64,000 nucleotides of DNA. Origin: Clostridium sp. UBA699 (GTDB lineage: Bacteria; Bacillota; Clostridia; Clostridiales; Clostridiaceae). How positions within the stretch are numbered: the first letter of the stretch is position 1; each line of letters begins with the position of its first letter. The stretch is from NCBI GenBank assembly GCA_002298915.1, contig DBML01000023.1:248001-312000 (forward strand), written 5' to 3'. Positions 35,007-43,540 of the stretch are shown piece by piece. Both the position numbers and the translations under genes were made by a program. The notes under the pieces were generated by a model. The model was given only the letters and a program-made list of their open reading frames with translations. It did no database searches and was not told the origin of the DNA.

Positions 35007-35071
35007 GCATTGCTTTTATGCAGGGAATGGTTTACTATTATATGTAAGATAAAATTTTGGAGGTGACCACT

Positions 35072-35413
35072 ATGGATGTTTTAAGGCAGCTTCTGCCATT
35101 ACTTTTGATGACCGCCGTCCTCTACCTCATACTGATTGTTCCGCAGAACAAGAAGAAGAAGGAATTCGACAGCATGATGGCCAGCCTCAAGGTCAACGAC
35201 GAGGTCGTTACAAGGGGAGGCATAGTCGGAACGATAGTCGCCGTACACGAGGATGCTTTCATAATTCAGACAGGCCCCGACAAGACAACCGTAAAGGTAG
35301 TGAAGGCGGCCATATATGAGAAGGTGAAGGACAACACCGTGAAGGAACCTGTCAAGGAAGCTCAGGAGGAGAACAAGGAAGACGTGAAGGTGGAAGAAAA
35401 CAAGGAGTTTTAA
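35072..35413 (+). CDS. yajC: Preprotein translocase subunit YajC
   Basis: 113 residues from the ATG at 35072 (GGAGG eight bases upstream). One N-terminal membrane helix (LLPLLLMTAVLYLILIVPQNKKKKEF) followed by the YajC core LKVNDEVVTRGGIVGTIVAVHEDAFIIQTGP and a Lys/Glu-rich tail. Accessory of the SecDF complex; secD and secF follow 1.7 kb later with the SCIFF pair inserted between. Confidence 0.94.
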   Translation: MDVLRQLLPLLLMTAVLYLILIVPQNKKKKEFDSMMASLKVNDEVVTRGGIVGTIVAVHEDAFIIQTGPDKTTVKVVKAAIYEKVKDNTVKEPVKEAQEENKEDVKVEENKEF

Positions 35414-35424
35414 GAAAACCGAGT

Positions 35425-35453
35425 TTGATTATGAAAAACCTTTATGTTATAAT
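35425..35453 (+). promoter_or_regulatory. Sigma-A promoter for SCIFF
   Basis: TTGATT, 17 bases, TATAAT. Placed in the yajC-SCIFF gap, 36 bases before the SCIFF start codon. Confidence 0.7.
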
Positions 35454-35488
35454 CTATACCATAAGTTTAATGAATGGAGGAGTTTTTC

Positions 35489-35626
35489 ATGAAGCACATA
35501 AAAACAATAAACAAGAAAAACATAAAGAACAGTTTAAATAAGCCTGGATGCAAAGAATGCGCTAACTCATGCCAGTCAGCCTGCAAAACATCCTGCACAG
35601 TAGCAAACCTGGCTTGCGAAAACTAA
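35489..35626 (+). CDS. scfA: SCIFF ranthipeptide precursor (six cysteines in forty-five residues)
   Basis: Exactly 45 residues. Starts MKHIKTINKKNIKNSL and ends ACEN. Cysteines at 21, 24, 28, 32, 36 and 43 give the six-cysteine pattern that names the family; CKTSCTVAN is the usual core. GGAGGAG site. SCIFF peptides are near-universal in Clostridia and are modified by the radical SAM enzyme ScfB, which installs Cys-to-residue thioethers; the biological role (quorum or redox signal) is unsettled. ScfB follows 65 bases on. Confidence 0.96.
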   Translation: MKHIKTINKKNIKNSLNKPGCKECANSCQSACKTSCTVANLACEN

Positions 35627-35634
35627 TTGCGATG

Positions 35635-35667
35635 AAGCAGTAACCTTGTGTTACTGCTTTAAATTTG
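35635..35667 (+). terminator. Hairpin between SCIFF peptide and maturase
   Basis: AAGCAGTAAC and GTTACTGCTT pair perfectly around a short loop (CTTGT), then TTTAAATTT. The imperfect T tract suggests a leaky terminator giving more precursor than maturase message (inference). Confidence 0.65.
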
Positions 35668-35691
35668 TCTTAGAGTGTTTGGAGGAAAGAG

Positions 35692-37056
35692 ATGGCAAAG
35701 ATTCACAAATTCGTCCAGGGAGGCGATTTCTACGTAGTAGACGTCAACTCGGGATGTGTTCATCTTATCGATGAACTGGTATACGATATTTTAGGCAACG
35801 ATAACGCGCTCGGCTCAAAGGAGGAGACTCTAAACAGGCTCAGCGGCAAATACAGCAGTGAAGAGATAGGGGAAGCCTATGACGAAATAAGGGAGCTGGA
35901 AGACGAAGGCAGCCTTTTTTCGGAGGATTTATATAGAGATATAGCGATGAATTCGGGTAAAGAGGAGTCCTTCATAAAGGCGCTCTGCCTCAACATTGCA
36001 CACGACTGCAACCTGAGGTGCAGGTACTGCTTCGCGGACGAAGGCGAGTACAAGGGCAAAAGGATGCTCATGTCTGCTGAGACGGGAAAAAAAGCAATAG
36101 ACTTCGTGCTTAAGGCATCCGGCCCGAGAAAGAACATCGAAGTGGACCTCTTCGGGGGCGAGCCTCTAATAGCGTTCAGCACGGTCAGGGAGATAGTCGA
36201 CTACGCAAAGGAAGCCGAAAAAGCTTACAACAAGACCATAAGGTTTACGATGACTACGAACGCAACGCTGCTCAACGATGAGATAATGGAATACCTGGAC
36301 AAGAACATGGGCAACATCGTACTGAGCATAGACGGAAGGAAAGAGGTCAACGACTACGCGAGGCCGAGATATGACGGAAGCGGCTCCTACGACAGCATAC
36401 TCCCGAAGATAAGGAAGATGGTGGACATGAGGAGCAAAGGCAAGCTGTACTATGCGAGGGGAACTTTCACCCGTGCGAACACGGACTTCTTCGAGGACGT
36501 GAAGCACCTTGCAGAGTCGGGCTTCGACGAGATATCCATCGAGCCAGTTGTCCTTCCGGCAGAGCATCCTCTCTCTATCAGGGAGGAAGACCTTCCGCAG
36601 ATATTCGAGAACTACGACAAGCTTTTCGAGGAAATGGCCAGAAGGCATGAAGAAGGAAATGAGTTCAAGTTCTACCATTTCAACATTGATCTCCAGGGAG
36701 GACCTTGCGTATACAAGAGGATTTCCGGCTGCGGCGCTGGTCACGAGTATGTGGCAGTAACCCCTGAAGGTGACATCTACCCTTGCCACCAGTTCGTGGG
36801 GAACGAAAAGTTCAGGATGGGAACCCTTGATAGCGAAGAGCTCAACATGGCTATCGCAGACGAGTTCAAAAACGCACACATATACAACAAGCCTGAGTGC
36901 GAGGAGTGCTGGGCGAGGTTCTACTGCAGCGGAGGCTGCCAGGCCAACAACTACAACTTCAACGGAGACATGCACATCCCTTACAAGCTGGGCTGCGAAA
37001 TGCAGAAGAAGAGAGTGGAGTGCGCCATAGCATTAAAGACAAGGTTCATGGAATAA
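35692..37056 (+). CDS. scfB: SCIFF radical SAM maturase
   Basis: 454 residues. N-terminal RiPP recognition-like region (HKFVQGGDFYVVDVNSGCVHLIDELVYDIL). Radical SAM motif CNLRCRYCFAD at about 106-116. SPASM region with CGAGHEYVAVTPEGDIYPCHQFVG, CEECWARFYCSGGCQANNYNF and GCEMQKKRVEC, giving cysteines for two auxiliary clusters. It forms thioether crosslinks on the SCIFF peptide and releases 5'-deoxyadenosine. GGAGG site. Sits between yajC and secD, the usual clostridial position. Confidence 0.95.
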   Translation: MAKIHKFVQGGDFYVVDVNSGCVHLIDELVYDILGNDNALGSKEETLNRLSGKYSSEEIGEAYDEIRELEDEGSLFSEDLYRDIAMNSGKEESFIKALCLNIAHDCNLRCRYCFADEGEYKGKRMLMSAETGKKAIDFVLKASGPRKNIEVDLFGGEPLIAFSTVREIVDYAKEAEKAYNKTIRFTMTTNATLLNDEIMEYLDKNMGNIVLSIDGRKEVNDYARPRYDGSGSYDSILPKIRKMVDMRSKGKLYYARGTFTRANTDFFEDVKHLAESGFDEISIEPVVLPAEHPLSIREEDLPQIFENYDKLFEEMARRHEEGNEFKFYHFNIDLQGGPCVYKRISGCGAGHEYVAVTPEGDIYPCHQFVGNEKFRMGTLDSEELNMAIADEFKNAHIYNKPECEECWARFYCSGGCQANNYNFNGDMHIPYKLGCEMQKKRVECAIALKTRFME

Positions 37057-37078
37057 TACTTCGCAAAGGGGGACAAAG

Positions 37079-38359
37079 ATGAAGTCGAAAGCTAAAAGTA
37101 CAATTATTTTTACACTCATTGTGGTAATGATAGGAGTTTTAGCGTATGCGGGAATTTATGGTATAGAGCTCGGCGGTTACAGGTTCAAGCCTTTCGCCGA
37201 GACGATCAACAGGGGGCTGGACCTGCAGGGCGGCGTGTCCGTGCTGGAGGAGATCCAGGAAAGCTCCGTTGACAAGGATACCATGAACAGGACAATAGAG
37301 CTTCTGTCCATGAGGGTGAACAAAATGGGCGTAAGCGAAACGGTCGTTTCGCAGGAAGGCGCCAAGAGGATAAGGATCGAGATACCGGGAGTGTACGACT
37401 CGCAGGAAGTGCTGAACACGGTTGCCAAGACGGGCGAGCTGAAGTTCGTGGGCCCTGACGGCGTGACGATACTCACCGGAAAGGATGTCAAGAAGGCATC
37501 CGCCTACATAGACACCAGCAGCGGAAACGAGCCGACCATAAGCCTTGAGCTCAACTCGGACGGTACGACCAAGTTCGCGGATGCAACAAAGAAGTTCCTT
37601 AACCAGCAGATTGCAATCTACATGGATGACGAGATGCTGACCAACCCGACAGTACAGGCGGTCATAACCAACGGGCAGGCGGTCATAACGGGAAGCAGCA
37701 GCCTGAAGGAAGCACAGAGGCAGGCTGACATAATTAACTCCGGAGCGCTTCCGGTGACGGTCAAGGCTGTCGAGGTCAAGACCGTAGGAGCATCGCTCGG
37801 AGCCAACGCGCTCCCTCAGAGCATCATGGCCGGAATCGTGGGGATAGGCATAGTCCTGCTTCTCATGATACTTTACTACAGGGTGCCTGGCATCATAGCA
37901 GACATAGCGCTTGTGCTTTACATGCTCATGGTGCTTCTGACCTTCGCATCCATCGGGGCGACGCTGACCCTTTCTGGTATAGCTGCGTTCCTGCTGAGCG
38001 TGGGCATGGCGGTTGACGCGAACATACTCATATTCGAAAGGATGAAGGAGGAGCTAAAGAGCGGGAAGTCCACCAAGGCTGCAATTGATGCCGGTTTCCA
38101 CAGGGCGATGACCTCAATCGTGGACTCTAACTCCACAACCATCATAGCGGGCATAATACTCTACGGCCTGGGGTCGGGATCTGTAAAGGGATTCGCACTC
38201 ACGCTGGTAATAGGCGTGGCGCTGAGCATGATCACTGCAATATTCGTGACAAAGTACCTTGTAAAGCTCGCTGCCGGCATGGGCTGGTTCAACAAGAAAT
38301 GGTCCATCGGAACCTTTGGAGTCCATGACTTTAGAAGGGGGGGGCAAATAGATGCTTAA
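37079..38359 (+). CDS. secD: Protein translocase subunit SecD
   Basis: 426 residues. First membrane helix near 8-28, RGLDLQGGVSVLEEI, periplasm-side P1 region (MNRTIELLSMRVNKMGVSETVVSQEGAKRIRIEIPG), and six C-terminal helices with SIMAGIVGIGIVLLLMI, GMAVDANILIFERMKEEL and the SNSTTIIAG block. The secF start overlaps its end by 8 bases. SecDF uses the proton gradient to pull exported proteins out of SecYEG. Confidence 0.96.
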   Translation: MKSKAKSTIIFTLIVVMIGVLAYAGIYGIELGGYRFKPFAETINRGLDLQGGVSVLEEIQESSVDKDTMNRTIELLSMRVNKMGVSETVVSQEGAKRIRIEIPGVYDSQEVLNTVAKTGELKFVGPDGVTILTGKDVKKASAYIDTSSGNEPTISLELNSDGTTKFADATKKFLNQQIAIYMDDEMLTNPTVQAVITNGQAVITGSSSLKEAQRQADIINSGALPVTVKAVEVKTVGASLGANALPQSIMAGIVGIGIVLLLMILYYRVPGIIADIALVLYMLMVLLTFASIGATLTLSGIAAFLLSVGMAVDANILIFERMKEELKSGKSTKAAIDAGFHRAMTSIVDSNSTTIIAGIILYGLGSGSVKGFALTLVIGVALSMITAIFVTKYLVKLAAGMGWFNKKWSIGTFGVHDFRRGGQIDA

Positions 38360-39224
38360 GATTATTGAGAAAACCAAGATTTGGTTTGCCATATCCCTGG
38401 TTGTGATAGTGATAGGCCTGGGTGCGCTTGCCATGAACGGACTGGAATACGGGCTCGATTTCAAGGGCGGCACAGCCACACAGATAAGCATAGGCCAGGA
38501 GTTCAACAAGGCGGACGTTGACGCCATCGTAAGCAAGTACTCCAAGGATTACACGAGCGCGAAGGTCGACAATACTTCCATAGAGATAAAAAGCGCAAAC
38601 CTCACATCCGAGAACGTAGCGTCCATCGTTGCCGACATCAAGGCGAAGTATCAGGGCAGCAGCCTTACCAGCCAGGAGGTAATAGGAGCTTCCATCGGAG
38701 CAGAGACAAAGATGAAGGCAGTACAGGCAGTCATCCTTGCCTGCGTTGCGATACTCATATACATCGGCGTCAGGTTCGAGTTCAACTTCGGCATTGCTGC
38801 CATAGTGAGCCTTGCCCACGACGTCCTCATTATGCTGGCTGTCTACGCACTATTCAGGGTCCCGGTGGACTCGAGCTTCATAGCTGCCATACTGACGGTC
38901 ATCGGATACTCCATCAACGACACCATAGTTGTTTTCGACAGGATAAGGGAGAACCAGAGGTACATCAGGGGCAACGACCTTGCCTACCTCGCGAACGCCA
39001 GCATAACACAGACTCTTGCGAGGTCCATAAACACGGTTATGACTGTCATGATAACCCTTACTGCGGTTTACATCTTCGTACCATCCATAAGGACGTTCTC
39101 CATGCCTCTTCTTATAGGTATAGGCTCGGGTTGCTACTCTTCGATATTCATAGCAAGCCCTATGTGGGTCATCCTTAAGAATTACAGTAAGAAGAGAAAG
39201 TCAAAAACTGCAAAAATCAAGTAG
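38352..39224 (+). CDS. secF: Protein translocase subunit SecF
   Basis: 290 residues, overlapping secD by 8 bases. GLDFKGGTATQIS, then VIGASIGAETKMKAVQAVILACVAILIYIGVRFEFNFGIAAIVSLAHDVLIMLAV, VIGYSINDTIVVFDRIRENQR and RSINTVMTVMITL are SecF hallmarks. Basic C-terminal tail. Works with SecD. The usual downstream gene in Clostridia is recJ; here a reduced version occupies that place. Confidence 0.96.
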   Translation: MLKIIEKTKIWFAISLVVIVIGLGALAMNGLEYGLDFKGGTATQISIGQEFNKADVDAIVSKYSKDYTSAKVDNTSIEIKSANLTSENVASIVADIKAKYQGSSLTSQEVIGASIGAETKMKAVQAVILACVAILIYIGVRFEFNFGIAAIVSLAHDVLIMLAVYALFRVPVDSSFIAAILTVIGYSINDTIVVFDRIRENQRYIRGNDLAYLANASITQTLARSINTVMTVMITLTAVYIFVPSIRTFSMPLLIGIGSGCYSSIFIASPMWVILKNYSKKRKSKTAKIK

Positions 39225-39233
39225 ATATGTATG

Positions 39234-39268
39234 AATAATCCGGAATTCAGAATTTTCCGGATTATTTT
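39234..39268 (+). terminator. Terminator after secF
   Basis: AATAATCCGGAA and TTCCGGATTATT are perfect 12-base complements with a nine-base loop, then TTATTT. Confidence 0.82.
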
Positions 39269-39293
39269 ATTTAAAATAAGGCCAATAAACAAT

Positions 39294-39322
39294 TTGTCAA
39301 ACAGGGCAAATTCAATTATAAT
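39294..39322 (+). promoter_or_regulatory. Sigma-A promoter for the RecJ-like gene and apt
   Basis: TTGTCA, 17 bases, TATAAT, 35 bases before the start codon. Confidence 0.7.
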
Positions 39323-39357
39323 ATAAGTGTTTTCTATATCTTTGGAGGATTAATATT

Positions 39358-40230
39358 ATGGATAGAAATGGGGAATGTTTACATTTCTACGGCCTTTTCG
39401 GCATGTACAATCCTTTCCTTCTTAACGGGATGGGAGCAGCCGTTGAGAGGATCGTCAGAGCTGTAAACAACAGGGAAAAAATAGTTATATATGGATACCA
39501 TGATATTGACGGGGTGACGGCTGTTTCCGTACTCCTTCTTGTCCTGAGATATTTGAACGCCGACGTGGAGTACTTCATATCGGATCAGATGGAAGGCGAT
39601 TTCTATGCCGACTCAGAGAACATGAAGAAGAGCTTCAGGTTTCTGGGGGTGCGCCTGATAATCACCGTGGGGTGCGGCTCGAACGCATTCGGCTTAATGG
39701 ATCCTTTCTCGGAAAACAACGTGGACATCATCGTGACCGACTACCACGAGTTTGAGGAAGCGAACACGAAGTCCATCATCATAAACCCTAAAAAGAAAAG
39801 CTGCAGGTACCCTTTCAAGGGGCTGACGGCCGTGGGCCTTGCATACAAGCTTTCGCAGGCCATTTCCGTCTACTACCGCATGAAACGCATAGACAAATAC
39901 CTGGACTTGGTTATGATCGGGACTTTGTCAAAGACTGAAAACTGCCACGACGAGAACAGGATAATTGTCGAGGAAGGCTTGCACAGGCTAAGGCAGACGA
40001 ACAACTACGGGCTAAAGGCCATCATAAAGGCGAACAAGTTCGAAACTGTGGATCCGGACGTTGTCGAAAACATAATAAGCAGCGGGCACTCCTCCATGAG
40101 CAACTCGAGAGGGGTGGACAACGCAAGGATAATGGTCGAGCTGTTCACGACCTCGAGCAGCGACAGGGCTGAGCAGATAGCGAAGTACCTTAAAAAAGAA
40201 ATCAAACATAAGCAGGTCAACCTGATTTAG
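39358..40230 (+). CDS. Degenerate, truncated DHH (RecJ-like) protein
   Basis: 290 residues in the secF-apt slot that normally holds recJ (about 560-800 residues). The DHH fold is recognisable: GYHDIDGVTAVSVLLLVLRYL, INPKKKSCRYPFKGLTAVGLAYKL, DENRIIVEEGLHRLRQ. But the metal motifs are changed: GDYDVDG is G46-Y-H-D-I-D-G52, VDCG is V-G105-C-G, DHH is D128-Y-H130, and GTVAD is GTLSK192. The DHHA1 and OB regions are absent. Frame is intact with own promoter and GGAGG site, so it is likely expressed but unlikely to be a RecJ-type nuclease. Role unknown; binding or regulatory function is inference. Confidence 0.85.
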   Translation: MDRNGECLHFYGLFGMYNPFLLNGMGAAVERIVRAVNNREKIVIYGYHDIDGVTAVSVLLLVLRYLNADVEYFISDQMEGDFYADSENMKKSFRFLGVRLIITVGCGSNAFGLMDPFSENNVDIIVTDYHEFEEANTKSIIINPKKKSCRYPFKGLTAVGLAYKLSQAISVYYRMKRIDKYLDLVMIGTLSKTENCHDENRIIVEEGLHRLRQTNNYGLKAIIKANKFETVDPDVVENIISSGHSSMSNSRGVDNARIMVELFTTSSSDRAEQIAKYLKKEIKHKQVNLI

Positions 40231-40240
40231 GAGGATACAT

Positions 40241-40762
40241 ATGGACTTAAAGGAAAAGATAAGGGTAATCGAGGATTTCCCTATTGATGGCATAAGCTTC
40301 AAGGATATAACTACTTTACTCCAGGACAAGGACGCGTTCAAGTTCGCGATAGACAGCCTGGCAGAGCACTTCAGGGGAAAGGGCATAGACGTGGTTGTCG
40401 GCCCTGAGGCAAGAGGCTTCATACTGGGCGCACCTCTGGCTTACGCAATAGGCGCAGGATTCGTGCCAGTGAGAAAGAAAGGTAAGCTGCCCTTCCACAC
40501 CAGGAGCATGTCCTACGATCTCGAATACGGCAGCGACGATCTGGAGATACACGCCGACGCAGTGAGGGAAGGACAGAAGGTGCTTGTAATAGACGATCTC
40601 CTGGCAACAGGCGGAACAATAAGCTCGGTCATAAAGCTGGTAGAGTCCTCCGGGGCAGAAGTGGCTGGCGTAGGCTTTCTGATAGAGCTGACGGAGCTCA
40701 AGGGCAGGGAAAAGATAAGCGGCAGCTTCGACATCGTGTCGCTGCTCAAATACGAAGTTTAG
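40241..40762 (+). CDS. apt: Adenine phosphoribosyltransferase
   Basis: 173 residues, GGAGG site, 10 bases after the RecJ-like gene. IRVIEDFPIDGISFKDITTLL, VVGPEARGFILGAPLAYAIGAGFVPVRKKGKLP, and the PRPP-binding VLVIDDLLATGGTI. Salvages adenine to AMP. Same transcript as the RecJ-like gene by spacing. Confidence 0.97.
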   Translation: MDLKEKIRVIEDFPIDGISFKDITTLLQDKDAFKFAIDSLAEHFRGKGIDVVVGPEARGFILGAPLAYAIGAGFVPVRKKGKLPFHTRSMSYDLEYGSDDLEIHADAVREGQKVLVIDDLLATGGTISSVIKLVESSGAEVAGVGFLIELTELKGREKISGSFDIVSLLKYEV

Positions 40763-40774
40763 AGGCGGCATTCA

Positions 40775-40803
40775 TTGAATTGTTTGTATTTTTATAATAT
40801 AAT
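40775..40803 (+). promoter_or_regulatory. Sigma-A promoter for relA operon
   Basis: TTGAAT, 17 bases, TATAAT, located in the apt-relA gap. An inverted repeat (GGCTGGTT / AACCAGCC, 40822-40843) follows within the leader. Confidence 0.7.
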
Positions 40804-40821
40804 ATTATGTAAATAAACAGT

Positions 40822-40843
40822 TGGCTGGTTTTATAACCAGCCA
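40822..40843 (+). other. Leader hairpin before relA
   Basis: GGCTGGTT and AACCAGCC are perfect complements around TTAT. No T tract follows, so it is more likely a 5' leader stem than a terminator. About 22 bases before the relA start codon. Confidence 0.45.
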
Positions 40844-40865
40844 TTGATTTTAGGGGAGTAGTAGT

Positions 40866-43064
40866 ATGCTTAGGAAATTATTGGACTGTATTGATAAAAA
40901 CAACACAAAAGTTGACAAGGAATTCGTTACAAAAGCATATAATTTCGCATATGAAGCTCACAAGGACCAGAGAAGGGAGTCGGGGGAGCCGTACGTGCTT
41001 CATCCGGTGGAGGTCGCATGCATACTCGTGGAGATGGGCATGGACACTGACACGGTTACGGCAGGGCTTCTTCACGACGTGATCGAGGACACCAGCTACA
41101 CCCATGAGGACCTTGAGAAGATGTTCAACAAGGAGGTCGCCGACCTTGTTGAGGGCGTTACAAAGCTGGACAAGATAGAGTCCAAGACGAAGGAGGAGCA
41201 GCAGGCTGACAACGTAAGGAAGATGCTGCTTGCCATGTCGGACGACCTCAGGGTAATCCTGATAAAGCTTGCGGACAGGCTTCACAACATGAGGACGCTC
41301 AAGTTCATGCCTGTAAAGAAGCAGAAGATCAAGGCGAAGGAAACCTTCGACATATATGCTCCTCTCGCTCACAGGCTTGGTATGTCCAAGCTCAAGTGGG
41401 AGCTTGAGGACCTTGCGTTCAGGTACGAGAACCCTAACGAGTACTACTTCCTTGTGAGGAAGATTGCAGAGAAGAGGCAGGAAAGGGAGGAATACATCCA
41501 CGAGATAATCACTTCCTTGAAGGACAACCTCGACAAATCGGCTATAAACTCCGAGATAGACGGAAGGCCGAAGCACCTCTTCAGCATACACAGGAAGATG
41601 GTCAACAAAAACAAGACAATAGACCAGATATTCGACCTCACCGCGGTCAGGATACTTGTGGACACCGTGAAGGACTGCTACGCGGCCCTGGGCATAGTCC
41701 ATACAATGTACAAGCCGCTGCCGGGCAGGTTCAAGGACTATATAGCTATGCCAAAGCCCAACATGTACCAGTCGCTGCATTCAACGGTTATAGGCCCTCA
41801 GGGCAAGCCTTTCGAGATACAGATAAGAACCTTCGACATGCACCGCACAGCTGAATACGGTGTCGCCGCCCACTGGAAGTACAAGGAAGGGGTAACAGGC
41901 GAAGAAGGGGAGCACGGCAAGGATGTAGACATAAAGCTTACCTGGCTCAGGGACATAATAGACTGGCAGAAGGAGACGTCGGACGCATCAGAGTTCATGG
42001 AGGGCTTCAAGGTCGACCTGTTCTCAGACGAGGTCTTCGTTTTCACGCCTAAGGGCAACGTCATCAACCTTCCTCACGACGCGACCCCGATAGACTTCGC
42101 CTACAAGATCCACACAGACATAGGCAACAGGTGCGTGGGAGCGAAGGTAAACGGCAAGATGGTGCCTCTCGACTACAACCTTAGCACGGGCGAGATAGTC
42201 GAGATAATCTCATCTCCGCTGGCCAAAGGCCCGAACATGGACTGGATCAACATAGCGAAGAGCAACCAGGCAAAGAGCAAGATAAGGTCCTGGTTCAAGA
42301 AGGCCAAGAGGGAAGAGAACATAGCGAAGGGAAAGGACTACCTGGAAAGGGAAGCAAAGAAGCAGTCCTGCAACTTCGGCGAGATTGCAAAGGGAGAGGC
42401 CCTGAACCAGATATTCAAGAAGTACAACCTTTTCAACATAGACGACCTCTACGCAGCTGTCGGGATGAACGGCATGATATCCGGCATGATAGTCAGCAAG
42501 CTGAAGGAAGCTTCGGAGAAGGGCAAGGAAGAGGCCAAGGACTGGAAGGAGATAGAGGAAGAGGCAAACAGGGCAGCTGCGGCAGCCGCGGCTAAGGCAA
42601 AGGGTAAACAGAAGCAGCCGGGCATAATAGTCAAGGGCGAAAGCAACGTTCTTGTAAGGTTCGCAATGTGCTGCAACCCTGTTCCTGGTGACGATATAGT
42701 GGGATACATCACAAAGGGCAGGGGGGTCTCCATACACAGGGCCGACTGCAAGAATGTGGACAATGCAAGGAAGAACGAGGACAACAGGTTCGTGGACGTA
42801 AGCTGGGGGACTCCTAAGGGAGCTGAGTACGTGGCCGAGTTCCAGATGAAGACGGAAGACAGGGACGGGCTGCTTTCCGAGGTTATGGCTCTGATAAGCA
42901 GCAGCAAGACCAGCCTCTACGCCATTAATGCAAAGCCACACAGGAGCGGAGTTGCCTACGTGGACATCAAGCTCAAGATAAGCGATGTGGAAGATCTCAA
43001 GGATGTAATGAAGAAGATAAGGAAAATAAAAGGCGTTCAGGACGTATACAGAACAAGGAAGTAG
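40866..43064 (+). CDS. relA: Bifunctional (p)ppGpp synthetase/hydrolase
   Basis: 732 residues. HD hydrolase with HDVIEDT near residue 72 and KLADRLHNMRTL; synthetase with the RIxVxxxxDCYxxLGIVH and GRFKDYIAMPKPNMYQSLH block; TGS (VFVFTPKGNVINLPHDATPIDFAYKIHTDIG, ~395-455); and ACT near 655-732 (FQMKTEDRDGLLSEVMALIS). Both active sites look complete, so a Rel-type enzyme. Governs stringent response. dtd begins 10 bases later. Confidence 0.96.
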   Translation: MLRKLLDCIDKNNTKVDKEFVTKAYNFAYEAHKDQRRESGEPYVLHPVEVACILVEMGMDTDTVTAGLLHDVIEDTSYTHEDLEKMFNKEVADLVEGVTKLDKIESKTKEEQQADNVRKMLLAMSDDLRVILIKLADRLHNMRTLKFMPVKKQKIKAKETFDIYAPLAHRLGMSKLKWELEDLAFRYENPNEYYFLVRKIAEKRQEREEYIHEIITSLKDNLDKSAINSEIDGRPKHLFSIHRKMVNKNKTIDQIFDLTAVRILVDTVKDCYAALGIVHTMYKPLPGRFKDYIAMPKPNMYQSLHSTVIGPQGKPFEIQIRTFDMHRTAEYGVAAHWKYKEGVTGEEGEHGKDVDIKLTWLRDIIDWQKETSDASEFMEGFKVDLFSDEVFVFTPKGNVINLPHDATPIDFAYKIHTDIGNRCVGAKVNGKMVPLDYNLSTGEIVEIISSPLAKGPNMDWINIAKSNQAKSKIRSWFKKAKREENIAKGKDYLEREAKKQSCNFGEIAKGEALNQIFKKYNLFNIDDLYAAVGMNGMISGMIVSKLKEASEKGKEEAKDWKEIEEEANRAAAAAAAKAKGKQKQPGIIVKGESNVLVRFAMCCNPVPGDDIVGYITKGRGVSIHRADCKNVDNARKNEDNRFVDVSWGTPKGAEYVAEFQMKTEDRDGLLSEVMALISSSKTSLYAINAKPHRSGVAYVDIKLKISDVEDLKDVMKKIRKIKGVQDVYRTRK

Positions 43065-43074
43065 GTGCGGAATT

Positions 43075-43524
43075 ATGCGAGCAGTAGTGCAGAGGGTAAA
43101 ATGTTCTAAGGTGGTCGTTGACGGGAAGGTAATTGGCCAGATAGACAGGGGCTTCAACGTTCTCCTGGGGATATCGAGGGAAGACACGGCCGAGGATGTA
43201 AGATACATGAAGGACAAGATAGTGAACCTGAGGGTCTTCGAGGACGACCAGGGCAAGCTTAACAGGTCACTCCTGGACGTTGGAGGGGAACTTCTTGTAG
43301 TATCCCAGTTCACGCTTTACGGGGATTGCAGGAAAGGCAGGAGGCCCAGCTTCATAGAGGCCCTTGGCGGAGACGAGGCGAACAGCCTTTACGAGGAGTT
43401 CGTAAGGCTCTGCAGGGAAGACGTGGGCAGGGTCGAGACCGGCGAGTTCGGAGCAGAGATGATGGTCTCCATAGAGAACGACGGTCCGGTGACGCTGCTG
43501 ATAGACAGCAAAAAGAACTTTTAG
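43075..43524 (+). CDS. dtd: D-aminoacyl-tRNA deacylase
   Basis: 149 residues. MRAVVQRVKCSKVVVDGKVIGQI, LLGISREDTAEDVRYMKDKIVNLRVF, LLVVSQFTLYGDCRKGRRPSF (SQFTLY) and a C-terminal GxMxVxxxNDGPVTLLID (GAEMMVSIENDGPVTLLID, with the Gly-cisPro-like gate replaced as usual). Frees tRNAs from D-amino acids and glycine on tRNA-Ala. In the relA-dtd-MBL-hemZ-hisS run. Confidence 0.96.
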   Translation: MRAVVQRVKCSKVVVDGKVIGQIDRGFNVLLGISREDTAEDVRYMKDKIVNLRVFEDDQGKLNRSLLDVGGELLVVSQFTLYGDCRKGRRPSFIEALGGDEANSLYEEFVRLCREDVGRVETGEFGAEMMVSIENDGPVTLLIDSKKNF

Positions 43525-43540
43525 ACCTGGAGGAATGAAT

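Noticed and set aside
42210..43313. Long minus-strand frame opposite relA and dtd
   Set aside because: Antisense to two well-supported genes and without family features.
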